Assembly: GCF_004102745.1 (NCBI RefSeq)
Contig: NZ_RLII01000002.1
Coordinates: forward strand, 124,001 to 188,000
Direction of reading: 5' to 3'
From: Acetivibrio mesophilus
GTDB lineage: Bacteria > Bacillota > Clostridia > Acetivibrionales > Acetivibrionaceae
DNA: 64,000 nucleotides
Shown: one piece after another, positions 38,340 to 47,691 of the stretch
Position numbering within the stretch: position 1 is the first letter of the stretch
Layout of the letters: each line of letters begins with the position of its first letter
Translations under genes and position numbers: made by a program
Notes under the pieces: model-generated
Databases searched by the model: none
The model's input: only the letters and a program-made list of their open reading frames with translations
Told to the model about the DNA's origin: nothing

Positions 38340-40265
38340 TTATTCTCCTGAAGCAAGTCTGGTAAGCAATGAATTGCTTCTTTCAATAAATCTTGTCATA
38401 GCATCCGGTTCGAGCTGCTCATGGCTCATTTTTGCAAGGTCATAAATATGTTCACATATGAGCTTTACATCCTCTTTCTTGTCTTCTCTGTCCTTAAGGC
38501 TCAGAAGAGATTTGATTAAGCCGTTGTTGCTGTTTAAAACAAGGCTTTCTTCTTCCCCATACATTCCTCCAAAATTAAATCCTCCATACATTCTGCTCAT
38601 TTCCTGTATCCTTCTAGATTGCTCACTTAGTAGAATCATTCCAGGCAATGATGTGGCTTTTAAAGCCTCAACCTTTATTGTGAGCTTATCATTATTGAGA
38701 CTTTCCTTAAATAGCTTTTCAAGGGTTTCGGAAATCTCCTTTTGTGAGCTTTCATCAGCACTACTTTCCTTATCTTTCATACTTTCACTCAAATCTGAGT
38801 CTATACGCTGGAACTTAACACCGCTTTCATTCATCTCCAGGAACTGCATAAAGTGATTATCTATAACCGCTGTCATCATAACAGCTTCCATATCATTATC
38901 CTTAAACATCTTAATATACTGTGCCTGCTGTTTTTCATCAGTTACATAAAATACTTTGTTCTCATGTTTTTCCTTATTGCGTTCGAGATAATCCTTGAGT
39001 GTTACATACTCTCCGCCCGTTGTCTTAAAGATAACTATATCCTTTACCCTATCATAGAACTTTCTTTCCTTTATGCATCCGAATTTGACAAAGGGGTTTA
39101 TATCATCCCAGTATTTGTTGTAGTTCTCTCTCTCGTTCTCAAATATTGAAATAAGCTTGTCTGCAACCTTCTTTGTAATATGAGCAGAAATCTTATTCAC
39201 ATAACCGTCATTTTGCAAAAAGCTTCTTGACACATTAAGAGGAAGGTCCGGACAGTCTATCGTACCTTTCAGAAGCATCAAAAATTCAGGAATAACCTCC
39301 TTGATATTGTCTGCAACAAAAACCTGATTGTAGAAAAGCTTAATCTGCCCTTCAAAATTGTCCATCTCGTTTCTGAGCTTCGGGAAATAAAGAATTCCTT
39401 TTAAGTTAAAGGGATAATCCATATTAAGGTGAATCCAGAACAAAGGATCATTAAAATCAAAGAACACCTTCCTGTAAAAATCCTTGTATTCCTCCTCGGT
39501 GCAATCCTTTGGATTCTTCAACCAGAGTGGATTTGTATCATTTATAGGCGTTGGCTCTTGAGCCTTTTTCTCTGTATTTTCTCCATCTTCCTTATTATCA
39601 TCTTCGTCTTTCGTTTCATCATCCTTTACAGCATTTGCATCCTCGAAGAATAACTCAAAGGGAAGGAATGAGAAATATTTTACAAGTGTCTCTCTTACCC
39701 TGTATGGCTCAAGGAATTCTTCGCTGTCTTCAGCAATATGAAGAGTTATCGTAGTACCCCTTTCGGTTCTGTCAGAGGCCTCCATCTCATACTCAATACC
39801 GCTTGTACTTGTCCACCTTACAGCCTGTGCATCCTTCTGATAGGACAAAGTGTCAATCTGAACCTTGTTTGAAACCATAAAAGCGGAATAGAATCCCAGA
39901 CCGAAATGTCCGATAATTTGACCGTCATCGGTCTTATCCTTATACTTTTCCACAAAATCCTTAACCCCGGAAAAAGCAATCTGATTGATGTATTTTTTTA
40001 CTTCTTCGTCAGTCATACCGATACCGTTGTCAATTATCTTAAGAGTCTTTTGCTCTTTGTCAACAATAACCTTTATATAATATTTTTCATCGCCATCGAT
40101 CTGCGCTTCTCCTATTGATGCCAGCTTTTTCAACTTGCTTATGGCATCACTGCCGTTTGAGACCAATTCACGGATAAAAATATCCTTTTCAGAATATAGC
40201 CATTTCTTTATGATAGGAAAAATATTCTCTGTATTGATAGATATTGATCCACTTTCACGATTCAT
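38340..40265 (-). CDS. htpG: Hsp90-family chaperone HtpG
   Basis: The 641-residue cytoplasmic ATP-dependent chaperone has the GHKL ATP-binding domain (about 1-210: RELVSNGSDAISKL, IIDNGIGMT, GHFGLGFYSAFMVS), an acidic linker rich in Asp/Glu/Lys (about 215-240), the middle domain (DLPLNVSRSFLQ) and a C-terminal dimerisation domain. The acidic linker is unusual for a bacterial HtpG and recalls the charged linker of eukaryotic Hsp90. AGGGAGGGA precedes the ATG. A perfect CIRCE operator lies upstream, so HrcA control is predicted. Confidence 0.95.
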   Translation of the reverse strand: MNRESGSISINTENIFPIIKKWLYSEKDIFIRELVSNGSDAISKLKKLASIGEAQIDGDEKYYIKVIVDKEQKTLKIIDNGIGMTDEEVKKYINQIAFSGVKDFVEKYKDKTDDGQIIGHFGLGFYSAFMVSNKVQIDTLSYQKDAQAVRWTSTSGIEYEMEASDRTERGTTITLHIAEDSEEFLEPYRVRETLVKYFSFLPFELFFEDANAVKDDETKDEDDNKEDGENTEKKAQEPTPINDTNPLWLKNPKDCTEEEYKDFYRKVFFDFNDPLFWIHLNMDYPFNLKGILYFPKLRNEMDNFEGQIKLFYNQVFVADNIKEVIPEFLMLLKGTIDCPDLPLNVSRSFLQNDGYVNKISAHITKKVADKLISIFENERENYNKYWDDINPFVKFGCIKERKFYDRVKDIVIFKTTGGEYVTLKDYLERNKEKHENKVFYVTDEKQQAQYIKMFKDNDMEAVMMTAVIDNHFMQFLEMNESGVKFQRIDSDLSESMKDKESSADESSQKEISETLEKLFKESLNNDKLTIKVEALKATSLPGMILLSEQSRRIQEMSRMYGGFNFGGMYGEEESLVLNSNNGLIKSLLSLKDREDKKEDVKLICEHIYDLAKMSHEQLEPDAMTRFIERSNSLLTRLASGE

Positions 40266-40319
40266 TACAGTCCCTCCCTGATAATAATAATTTGTCTGAT
40301 TATTTTCATCCCAATAAAT

Positions 40320-40349
40320 ATATTACAGTTATAGCTAAAAGCTTGTCAA
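40320..40349 (-). promoter_or_regulatory. htpG promoter
   Basis: Minus strand: TTGACA, 18 bases, TAATAT. The -35 box is at consensus and lies 7 bases downstream of the CIRCE repeat. Confidence 0.6.
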
Positions 40350-40356
40350 GACAAAT

Positions 40357-40383
40357 TTAGCACTCATTTAGAATGAGTGCTAA
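40357..40383. promoter_or_regulatory. CIRCE operator (HrcA binding site)
   Basis: TTAGCACTC, 9 bases, GAGTGCTAA: an exact match to the CIRCE consensus. It is placed just upstream of the htpG promoter and 20 bases from the end of the metal permease gene, so htpG is its evident target. Confidence 0.95.
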
Positions 40384-40402
40384 CAAAAAATCAATTACTC
40401 CA

Positions 40403-41266
40403 TTAAATACTTAATTTACCTTGGTTTAATGTCTTTTTAAGAATCAATCCTTTAATCAGGTTTTTATAAACAAGGGTTAATACAAGGCAAATTACACTTA
40501 TCAGTACTATTGTACCTCCCGGAACCATGTCCAGATAAAACGAAAGAGTAAGTCCTGTTACTATGGAAAAAACCCCGTACAATAATGAATAAACTATTGT
40601 CTGCTTAAAGCTTTTTGCTATCTGCATGGCTGAAGCAGGCGGAAGAACCAATAGTGAGGATATAACCAAAGTGCCCACTATTCTTGAAGACACGGCAATA
40701 GTTACAGCCGTAAGAACAGCAAAAATAAAGTTAATTATTTTAACCGGTACTCCGGCAAGCTTCGCCGCCTCCTCATCAAAGGTTATAAAAAACAACTCCT
40801 TAAACAGAACTGCAAAAGTTATTATTACCACAGCACTCAAAACAGCTATCATGCAAAGCTCAAAATCAGATATTGCAATAATGCTTCCAAACAAATATGA
40901 AGATAAGGAAAAGCCGCTTTTTACATAACCGGACAATATACCTGCAAGTCCGATTCCTGTAGACATAATAACTGCAATTGAAACTTCAGCATATCTGGGA
41001 AAAGCTCTTCTGATCTTCTCTATTCCTAGCGCCGCAGTTATTGAAAACAAAGTTGCCCCAACTATAGGATTGATGCCGGCAATCAGACCAAAGGCAACAC
41101 CGGCAAGAGATGTATGGGCAAGGGAATCTCCTATCATGGACTGTCTTCTTAAGACTACTATCACTCCAATAGCAGGTGCCATTATGGCTATAAGCATCCC
41201 AATAAAATATGCCCTTTGCATGAATCCCAGATTCAAAATAAAGTCTTCTCCAAAAATGCCAGCCAT
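40403..41266 (-). CDS. znuB: Zinc/manganese ABC transporter permease
   Basis: The 287-residue integral membrane protein of the ABC-3 family has about eight helices and the family segments RRQSMIGDSLAHTSLAGVAFG and ISSLLVLPPASAMQIA. It should form the channel of the metal importer with the ATPase and binding lipoprotein encoded upstream. Its ATG follows the ATPase stop directly, with AAGGAG inside the ATPase end, which means coupled translation. Confidence 0.9.
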   Translation of the reverse strand: MAGIFGEDFILNLGFMQRAYFIGMLIAIMAPAIGVIVVLRRQSMIGDSLAHTSLAGVAFGLIAGINPIVGATLFSITAALGIEKIRRAFPRYAEVSIAVIMSTGIGLAGILSGYVKSGFSLSSYLFGSIIAISDFELCMIAVLSAVVIITFAVLFKELFFITFDEEAAKLAGVPVKIINFIFAVLTAVTIAVSSRIVGTLVISSLLVLPPASAMQIAKSFKQTIVYSLLYGVFSIVTGLTLSFYLDMVPGGTIVLISVICLVLTLVYKNLIKGLILKKTLNQGKLSI

Positions 41267-42046
41267 TTATATAGCTCCTTTCTTCCAACAGTTTGTGCAA
41301 CAATGCTTATGAGCATGAAGATTTACATCATATCCATATATCTCTCTAAGACTGTTTTTCGCAAACTCTGTGGTGTTTTCATTCATTACCAAGCCTTTAT
41401 TGCCCATGCACGCAATTTTATTTGCATGAACAGTGACAGCCCCAATATCATGACTGACCATGATTATTGTTAATCCCCTCTGCTGGTTCAGCCTGCCTAA
41501 AAGACAGTATAAGGCCCCTTCCGACTCTGAATCTATTCCTACAGTAGGCTCATCCAAAAAAATAAACTCCGGCTCGGACACAAGAACCCTTGCTATAAAC
41601 ACTCTTTGCTGCTGACCTCCTGACAAATTGCCAATCAGCTGATCTTTATAGTCCTCCATTCCAACAGTCTCAAGCGCTTTATACACAAGCTCCTTGTGCT
41701 GTTTTTTTATCCTTTTGAAAAGTCCAATCTTTGAAAACAAATTTGCACTTACCACCTCTTCTACCGTTGCCGGAAAGCTAGTATTAAAGGAGCTCGCCTT
41801 TTGGGCAACGTACCCTATCTTGTTCCACTGATTAAACCTTTCTATATTCTGACCCAACAGATTTATTTCACCTTTTATCGGCCTAATCTGTTTTAATAGT
41901 AGCTTAACAAGGGTGCTTTTTCCCGAGCCATTCGGACCAATAACTCCAACAAAATCACCTTTTTCTACCGAAAAACTCATATTCTCCAATATGAGCCTTT
42001 CCCCATATCCAAAGCTTAAGTTTTTTACTTCGATAACCTTTTCCAT
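41267..42046 (-). CDS. znuC: Zinc ABC transporter ATP-binding protein
   Basis: The 259-residue ATPase has Walker A (GPNGSGKSTL), signature NLSGGQQQRV, Walker B (FIFLDEPTVG) and the switch histidine (MVSHD). The C-terminal tail HAHKHCCTNCWKKG is rich in His and Cys and could bind metal, suggesting feedback by zinc; this is inference. It is second in the znuA-znuC-znuB set. Confidence 0.9.
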   Translation of the reverse strand: MEKVIEVKNLSFGYGERLILENMSFSVEKGDFVGVIGPNGSGKSTLVKLLLKQIRPIKGEINLLGQNIERFNQWNKIGYVAQKASSFNTSFPATVEEVVSANLFSKIGLFKRIKKQHKELVYKALETVGMEDYKDQLIGNLSGGQQQRVFIARVLVSEPEFIFLDEPTVGIDSESEGALYCLLGRLNQQRGLTIIMVSHDIGAVTVHANKIACMGNKGLVMNENTTEFAKNSLREIYGYDVNLHAHKHCCTNCWKKGAI

Positions 42047-42072
42047 TAATAAACCAACCCCTAATTAGGCAT

Positions 42073-43041
42073 TTATTCAAGAGCTTTCTTTAAAGCCTCA
42101 AGGTTTTCCCTCATTATAGAGAAATACTCTTTCCCTGCATCAATATCCTCTTTGGCAAGTCCCCCAAGGGGATTCAAGAATTCGACCTTAGCTCCGGTCT
42201 CGCTGGCAATAGCCTTTGGTACCTTTTGACTTAACAGCTTCTCTGAGAATATCACCTTGACATCCTTTTCCTTTATAAACTTAACTATTTCAGCCATTCT
42301 GGCCGGTGTAGGCTCAGAGTCTGCGTTCAGCCCCTCGATGGCATTCTGCTTAAGTCCATATTCCTCACATAAATACCCAAAAGCCTGATGTCCCACCACG
42401 ATATCCTTTTTTGTACACTTTGACAATTCTTCTCTATACTCTCTATCAAGAATGTCCAGTTTCTCTGCATTATCATTGAAATTCATTTCATAGTATTCGC
42501 TGTTTGCCGGATCCGCCTTTATAAAGGCATCCTTTATTGCTTCCATTTGCTTTTTTGCATTTTTAGGACTTAGCCATACATGAGGATCGTATTCAAGATC
42601 ATCATGGCTATGGTGTTCATCCTCAGGATTTTCTTCTTCATGGTCCTCATCATGAGAATGGCTGCCTTGAAGAAGCTCTATATTTCTTGATGTTTCAACC
42701 ACCACAAGACTCTTATTGTTTATTGAACCAAGCACCTTTTCTACCCAAGGCTCCATACCTGCTCCATTATATACAAAGACATCCGCCTTCTCAATCTGAA
42801 GCATATCCCTAGGCGACGGTTCCCAGTGATGCGGTTCCGTTCCTTCGGGCATAACATTGGTAAGATTAATCCTATCTCCTCCGATTTTCTTTGCAAAATC
42901 ATACATGGTATAGAAACTGGCATAAACAGTGATTTTGTCTTCGTCCCCCTGAACTCCGACTTTTGAATTGCTTAAGCAGCCTGTAAGTAAAAATGTCAGA
43001 CATCCGATTAATAAAGCAACTCTCTTTATACTTCTCTTCAT
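42073..43041 (-). CDS. znuA: Zinc-binding lipoprotein of ABC importer
   Basis: The 322-residue cluster A-I binding protein has a lipobox (LLTGC), the first metal histidine in EPHHWEPSPRD, a His/Glu/Asp-rich loop (HSHDEDHEEENPEDEHHSHDD split over residues about 125-150), then DPHVWLSP, VVGHQAFGYL and the C-terminal domain with NPLGGL. The His-rich loop favours zinc over manganese. A 21-bp palindrome typical of a Zur/Fur site lies upstream. Confidence 0.92.
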   Translation of the reverse strand: MKRSIKRVALLIGCLTFLLTGCLSNSKVGVQGDEDKITVYASFYTMYDFAKKIGGDRINLTNVMPEGTEPHHWEPSPRDMLQIEKADVFVYNGAGMEPWVEKVLGSINNKSLVVVETSRNIELLQGSHSHDEDHEEENPEDEHHSHDDLEYDPHVWLSPKNAKKQMEAIKDAFIKADPANSEYYEMNFNDNAEKLDILDREYREELSKCTKKDIVVGHQAFGYLCEEYGLKQNAIEGLNADSEPTPARMAEIVKFIKEKDVKVIFSEKLLSQKVPKAIASETGAKVEFLNPLGGLAKEDIDAGKEYFSIMRENLEALKKALE

Positions 43042-43080
43042 AAAAAAAAGCGTCCTCCCATAGTTAATTATTCATAGCTA

Positions 43081-43140
43081 ATTATATCCATATCAGCTAT
43101 ATTTTAAGCAATTCATTTCAAATGCGAATCATTTGCATTT
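43081..43140 (-). promoter_or_regulatory. znuA control region: Zur/Fur-like palindrome and -10 box
   Basis: AAATGC-G-AAT-C-ATT-T-GCATTT (43120-43140) is a near-perfect inverted repeat of the 7-1-7 Fur-family type. TATAAT on the minus strand at 43081-43086 could be the -10 of znuA. Placement between the Fur-family gene and znuA fits repression of zinc uptake. Confidence 0.75.
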
Positions 43141-43191
43141 AATATGATTATATATCGGACGCCGCAAAAGAGTCAAGCAATTCTATTTATT

Positions 43192-43611
43192 CTATTCTTT
43201 TTTGCACTCGGGACAGATTCCATAGATCTCAAGCTTGTGACCGGTTATGTCAAAGTCATTTGTTTTACCGATATCCTTTTCCATCTTCTCTAAAGGGCAA
43301 AAATCTATCGGCACTGACTTATGACAATTTGTACAGACCAAATGATGCCGATGACCATCCACAGTAAGCTCATACCTTGCTTTGCCGTCTCCCATGATGA
43401 TCTTGTTTACAAGGGATTTGCTTTCCATAAGGTCAAGGGTCCTGTAAACGGTAGACAGATTGACAGACGATCCCTGTTCTTTTATACACAAAAATATATC
43501 CTCTGCAGAAAGGGAATTCTCAGCACTTTCAAGAACTTCAATAACTGCTTTTCTTGATTTTGTATTTTTACATCCGATTTTAGCCAATATATCATCTGTC
43601 GTTTTTTTCAT
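43192..43611 (-). CDS. zur: Fur-family metalloregulator, probably Zur
   Basis: The 139-residue protein has an N-terminal winged helix (about 1-80; VNLSTVYRTLDLMESKSLV) and a C-terminal dimer domain with the regulatory histidines GHRHHLVCTNCHK and a second CXXC in GICPECKKE, giving a structural zinc site. Context next to znuABC and a matching operator argues for zinc sensing, but Fur or PerR cannot be excluded from sequence alone. Confidence 0.8.
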   Translation of the reverse strand: MKKTTDDILAKIGCKNTKSRKAVIEVLESAENSLSAEDIFLCIKEQGSSVNLSTVYRTLDLMESKSLVNKIIMGDGKARYELTVDGHRHHLVCTNCHKSVPIDFCPLEKMEKDIGKTNDFDITGHKLEIYGICPECKKE

Positions 43612-43655
43612 AAAACATTCATCCCTATATTTTAATAATATGCTTACTATCTATT

Positions 43656-44195
43656 CTACTTCATACGAACCATTACTTCAATAAAGAATATTATTACACC
43701 GCATGCTATTGCATATGCCATCCTAAACACCACTTTGCTATCCTTTTCTTCAAAATTCGTATACGGTTGTATACTGAATGTGAGAAATACATTTCTTAAG
43801 TAGTAAAACATATGTAAAAACCGTTCTTTGGCATTTCGATTAATAATAACAATCATTACAGCAATTACCCCTCCTGCAAGAAACGAATAAGCCATTATAA
43901 ATAGCACAGCTTTATAGCCCAAAACAGCTCCTATTGCACTAAAAAGCTTAACGTCTCCAGCTCCCAGCATCCTTAATGCATATAATATAAACAACAATAA
44001 GAAGGGCGCAACAATACCTATGAATGATTCAAAAAGTCCCGGTATTCCTTCCAACACCAGGCTGGTTACAAGCCCAATAAGCATAAAAGGAAAAGTAAGT
44101 CGATTTCTTATCTTATAGTGACGAATATCGCTCACAAGAGCAACTAATATAAGAATTGCTATTTCAACCCATCTTATTAATATTGTACTCACCAC
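43656..44195 (-). CDS. Prepilin peptidase (A24 family)
   Basis: The 179-residue membrane aspartyl protease has five or six helices, the catalytic aspartates in LVSDIRHYKIRN and GAGDVKLFSAIG, and no N-terminal methylase domain, as in CpaA/TadV types. It would cleave class III signal peptides of pilins. No pilin or pilus genes are in the window. It overlaps the preceding PP2C gene by 7 bases. Confidence 0.87.
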   Translation of the reverse strand: MVSTILIRWVEIAILILVALVSDIRHYKIRNRLTFPFMLIGLVTSLVLEGIPGLFESFIGIVAPFLLLFILYALRMLGAGDVKLFSAIGAVLGYKAVLFIMAYSFLAGGVIAVMIVIINRNAKERFLHMFYYLRNVFLTFSIQPYTNFEEKDSKVVFRMAYAIACGVIIFFIEVMVRMK

Positions 44196-45046
44196 CCGTT
44201 AAAGCTATTTGCTATTTTGTTAATTATCCCCTTTATACTCAATATCCTGTCGCTGCGGTCTTTATGTAAATGCTGGTATACTGCAACGGCGGATACATTG
44301 TCCGCAGCCCCTCTAAGCTTCACTTTTTCAAGAAGACCTCCTAAAGCCTTTTGAACTTCTGCATCTGCTTTTTCACATGAAGACAAGGAATTATATATTT
44401 CATCTTCATCAAGATAGTTATGAAATCCATCACTGCAAACTAAAAATCCATCATCGGATGAAATCTCACCACATGCATCAAATATCTCTAAATCCTCCAT
44501 AACCCCAACGCACCGGGTAAGTATATTTCTTTTAGGATGGTTCTTTGCTTCCTCTTGATTCATTTTACCTTCTCTCACCTGCTGTGCAACCCATGAGTGA
44601 TCTTCCGTAAGCTTTGTGATAGAGCTGTTAAGTCTATATATCCTACTGTCACCTATATGCTTAATAAGGTATTTGTCTCTGTAAATAAAGAGCATAGTCA
44701 GGGTCGAGCCCACACGGGCATTGATTGAAAATCCAAAATAAATAATCTTTTGGTTTATTTCCCGTATGAGCCTATCAAACTCATCACTTATAACACTCAA
44801 AGCCGAATCTTCTTCTTGTTGGAAAATATCAGAAAGCCTTTGATCCCACCACAAGCTGAATTCATTTACAATAATCCCGCTTGCCACTTCCCCCGCAGTA
44901 AGTCCTCCCATTCCATCGGCTACCAAAAAAAGTCCAAACTCACCGTTTCTTCCGTCTCCTACTTTAACAAGGATGTTGTCCTGATTGGTTTTCTTAACGT
45001 TTCCGATATCAGTCAGTGCTCCAATGGCAAAGCTTCTTTTTAGCAT
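44189..45046 (-). CDS. Second PP2C-family protein phosphatase
   Basis: The 285-residue protein carries the metal motifs TDIGNVKKTNQDN, LVADGMGGLTAGE, KHIGDSRIYRL and GAADNVSAVAV. It is longer than PrpC, with extra helices at residues 75-100 and a basic C-terminal tail. No kinase gene adjoins; it pairs with a prepilin peptidase gene by a short overlap, so a link with surface structures or FHA signalling is possible but unproven. Confidence 0.87.
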   Translation of the reverse strand: MLKRSFAIGALTDIGNVKKTNQDNILVKVGDGRNGEFGLFLVADGMGGLTAGEVASGIIVNEFSLWWDQRLSDIFQQEEDSALSVISDEFDRLIREINQKIIYFGFSINARVGSTLTMLFIYRDKYLIKHIGDSRIYRLNSSITKLTEDHSWVAQQVREGKMNQEEAKNHPKRNILTRCVGVMEDLEIFDACGEISSDDGFLVCSDGFHNYLDEDEIYNSLSSCEKADAEVQKALGGLLEKVKLRGAADNVSAVAVYQHLHKDRSDRILSIKGIINKIANSFNGW

Positions 45047-45163
45047 AAATCCCCCGCATTGTCCCTATTTATACAGTTTGACACATCTTTAAAAGTCAAC
45101 GCCCATATTCCATACATTACCTTGTACATTAATTCTATTTTAACAATAATAAAGGTGATTTGG

Positions 45164-45205
45164 CAATAAAAAAGCTGCTGCAAAATCATCTTTCGCAACA
45201 GCTTT
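45164..45205 (-). terminator. Terminator of celF-like gene
   Basis: Minus strand: AAAGCTGTTGC pairs with GCAGCAGCTTT (one mismatch), followed by TTTTTATTG. Confidence 0.85.
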
Positions 45206-45230
45206 ATAGCTTTACCTAATATCAATCCTG

Positions 45231-47450
45231 TTATTTTTCTGCTGGAAATTTATCAATAAGTTTTAGCAGATACCTCTTCATCGTAGTAAAGTCCGTGGAG
45301 GTTACTTTTCCGTCCCCAGTTACATCTGCTGCTGTCAAGAATTTGCTTTCCTCCTCATCATTTGAGAATTTCAAAATCTTCAGAAGATATCTCTTTAAAA
45401 TTGACAAATCCGTAGATGTCACTTTACCGTCATAATTCAAATCCCCGATCTTTACCGTAGGTGAAGATGTCACTGTAGGTGTCGGTGTAGGTTTGATGGT
45501 GCTTGTTGGTGTCGGTTCAGGCTCTGAGCCTCCGTTCGGTACTTTACCCCATACTCTCACGTCACCGTCATACAATGGTATATATTCGGTTTTATCACTT
45601 GAAAAGCCCTGCTTAATTCCCTGGAACGAGAAGTCATTGGTATTATCCCAATTACCCTCTCCATATGGAGCTGAAATAGTGAAGTATACATCCCTTTTAT
45701 AATCATTTATTCCTCCAGGGAATATGTTAATACCGGTAAAGTCAATGTTCACATAGTAAATATTATTCTCAGCATCCCATGGAAGAAGCTGTGAAACAGC
45801 AGCACCACCGTTAGTAGTTGACTCCACGGTAATTTGATCTAAAGTAATGCCTTTCTCAATCGTTTCGGAAATGTCAACAAAATACTTGGCTGACAACTTA
45901 TCCGATCCTCTTGCAGGCCATCCGGACTTGTTGATTATTGTAGTCTTGATATTTACGAAACCACTTCCTGCTGCGTTTACTGAAGCTTCAACATAAAATT
46001 CTTCCCCAGGTGTTTCATAAGCAACCAAATCAGGAATTGGATTTCCGCCGTACTTATCATACATTTTAGCAAGAGCTCCTACAAAGCCTGCGTTATAGTC
46101 ATTGGCTACTTCATTGCACTGGAAATCATCCAGTCTGTCCACATATTCATCTCCACTGCTCGGTCCGCCAACCAATGCACCTACAAGAATATGTCTACAT
46201 TCTTCCGGTTCTGTCATTAAAGCACTCCATGAGCTATGGGCTGTCCTGTGATGAGGATTTCTAGGCGGATTTTTTCCAAAGCCAACCACAAAGCTTCTTC
46301 CTGTGCTTCCCAATGCATAATCAACTTGATTTTTTGCAAATTCCTTGTATATAGCCGCCTTTGCCGGGTCGCAACCGGACCAGTCTGCATAAACGCTAGC
46401 AAGAAACGCCTGCGTTGTTGCATATCTCAATGATCCCCACCTATCAAGATATGCAAGGCCCTTAGGTGAATATTGAATTTTACCTCCGTTAAATCCAACG
46501 GTCCAATAGTCAAGGTGGTTTTCAATACATTGCTTATAGTAAGAATTCTCTGTAATTTTTGCCAATAAAAGTAAAGAACCGTACAATTTGTTATCCCAGC
46601 AATGTGCCCAAGAATAACTTATTATAGTTGTACCTCTTTCCCTTTCCCAATGGGGTTCATAGGATTCTGCTTTATCAAGATACGCCTCATCTCCTGTTGC
46701 CAGATACAGCCATGCACTTGCCCAAGTAAGCTCGTCATAGAAACCGCTGTGGGATGAGTAGTATCCCTCTGCCATTTTATATCCTTTATCGCTTCTTGTA
46801 GTATCGGCAAAAGTAAAGAGCTCTTTGGCATGCTTTAGAAGTGTAGCTGCATATTCCGGATCAGTAGGCTTGAAAGCAATTGAGGATGCAGCCATAGCAG
46901 CCGCCGTCTCAGCAACAACAGTTGAACCCGGATTTGACATATCTACTTTAAAGGACGGTCTTTCCATCTGCATTACTTCAGCAGGTCCCCACCAAGAATG
47001 GTCTATTGCTCCGTCTCCCACTTGATAATAATACACATTGGGACTTGGATGGCATTTAATAAAGTAGTCTGTCACCCATTTAATGTTGTCCAATATGTAA
47101 GGAAGTTGACCGCTTTTTTCATATGCATCTCGGGACTCATAAACACTCCAAGCCAGCATTGTAACAGCGTAGGCCATTGGAAGGTTAAACTTCACATGGT
47201 CACCGGCATCATACCAGCCTCCTGTGAGGTCCAAACCGTTATCTGCGCCGTCATTTAGACCAGAATCTCCACGCCAGTTGTTTCTTGTGTTTTCAGGCAG
47301 TTTTCCTGAACGCTGAAACTCATAAAACATAATTGCCTTTTGGAGTGCCTCACCATAGTTGAAATCCGCCGCAAAGCTAACCATACCCTGCGGGATTGCC
47401 AACACTACCACCATCGCGGCTGTCAGCAAAAAAGCTATAATTTTTTTCAC
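45231..47450 (-). CDS. celF: Cellulosomal GH9 endoglucanase with CBM3c and dockerin (CelF-like)
   Basis: Secreted cellulase of 739 residues, the length I recall for CelF. GTG start with AGGGGGAGA upstream. Signal peptide to about residue 27 (SFA/AD). The GH9 domain covers about 28-470, with [17 protein letters not shown] and the acid in [14 protein letters not shown]3c covers about 480-630 and begins [11 protein letters not shown] Pro/Thr linker and a type I dockerin (about 669-736; [10 protein letters not shown] and [10 protein letters not shown]) complete it. The two Ser-Thr pairs predict binding to type I cohesins of the thermocellum kind. It is a diverged paralogue of the GH9 gene at 3629-5860 on the other strand. 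Confidence 0.92.
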   Translation of the reverse strand: MKKIIAFLLTAAMVVVLAIPQGMVSFAADFNYGEALQKAIMFYEFQRSGKLPENTRNNWRGDSGLNDGADNGLDLTGGWYDAGDHVKFNLPMAYAVTMLAWSVYESRDAYEKSGQLPYILDNIKWVTDYFIKCHPSPNVYYYQVGDGAIDHSWWGPAEVMQMERPSFKVDMSNPGSTVVAETAAAMAASSIAFKPTDPEYAATLLKHAKELFTFADTTRSDKGYKMAEGYYSSHSGFYDELTWASAWLYLATGDEAYLDKAESYEPHWERERGTTIISYSWAHCWDNKLYGSLLLLAKITENSYYKQCIENHLDYWTVGFNGGKIQYSPKGLAYLDRWGSLRYATTQAFLASVYADWSGCDPAKAAIYKEFAKNQVDYALGSTGRSFVVGFGKNPPRNPHHRTAHSSWSALMTEPEECRHILVGALVGGPSSGDEYVDRLDDFQCNEVANDYNAGFVGALAKMYDKYGGNPIPDLVAYETPGEEFYVEASVNAAGSGFVNIKTTIINKSGWPARGSDKLSAKYFVDISETIEKGITLDQITVESTTNGGAAVSQLLPWDAENNIYYVNIDFTGINIFPGGINDYKRDVYFTISAPYGEGNWDNTNDFSFQGIKQGFSSDKTEYIPLYDGDVRVWGKVPNGGSEPEPTPTSTIKPTPTPTVTSSPTVKIGDLNYDGKVTSTDLSILKRYLLKILKFSNDEEESKFLTAADVTGDGKVTSTDFTTMKRYLLKLIDKFPAEK

Positions 47451-47614
47451 TTCAAATCTCCCCCTTATTTTTATTTAAATATTATTAATACCTATTTATT
47501 TTGTAATTGTGCTGTAAAGATAACGGAAAGATAAATTGCTAAGTGGTATTACTTCGATTAACATATTGATTGGTACCATATTGAATAATACATATCGCTT
47601 GTTCTTATACATTT

Positions 47615-47643
47615 ATTTTATCATCTAAATGCTCGAATTTCAA
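47615..47643 (-). promoter_or_regulatory. Putative celF promoter
   Basis: Minus strand: TTGAAA, 17 bases, TAAAAT, giving a leader of roughly 155 bases. No SigI-type motif that I could recognise stands out in the remaining gap. Confidence 0.5.
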
Positions 47644-47691
47644 AACATATATGCAAATATTAGCACGATTTACTCCATTAGTCCATATATA

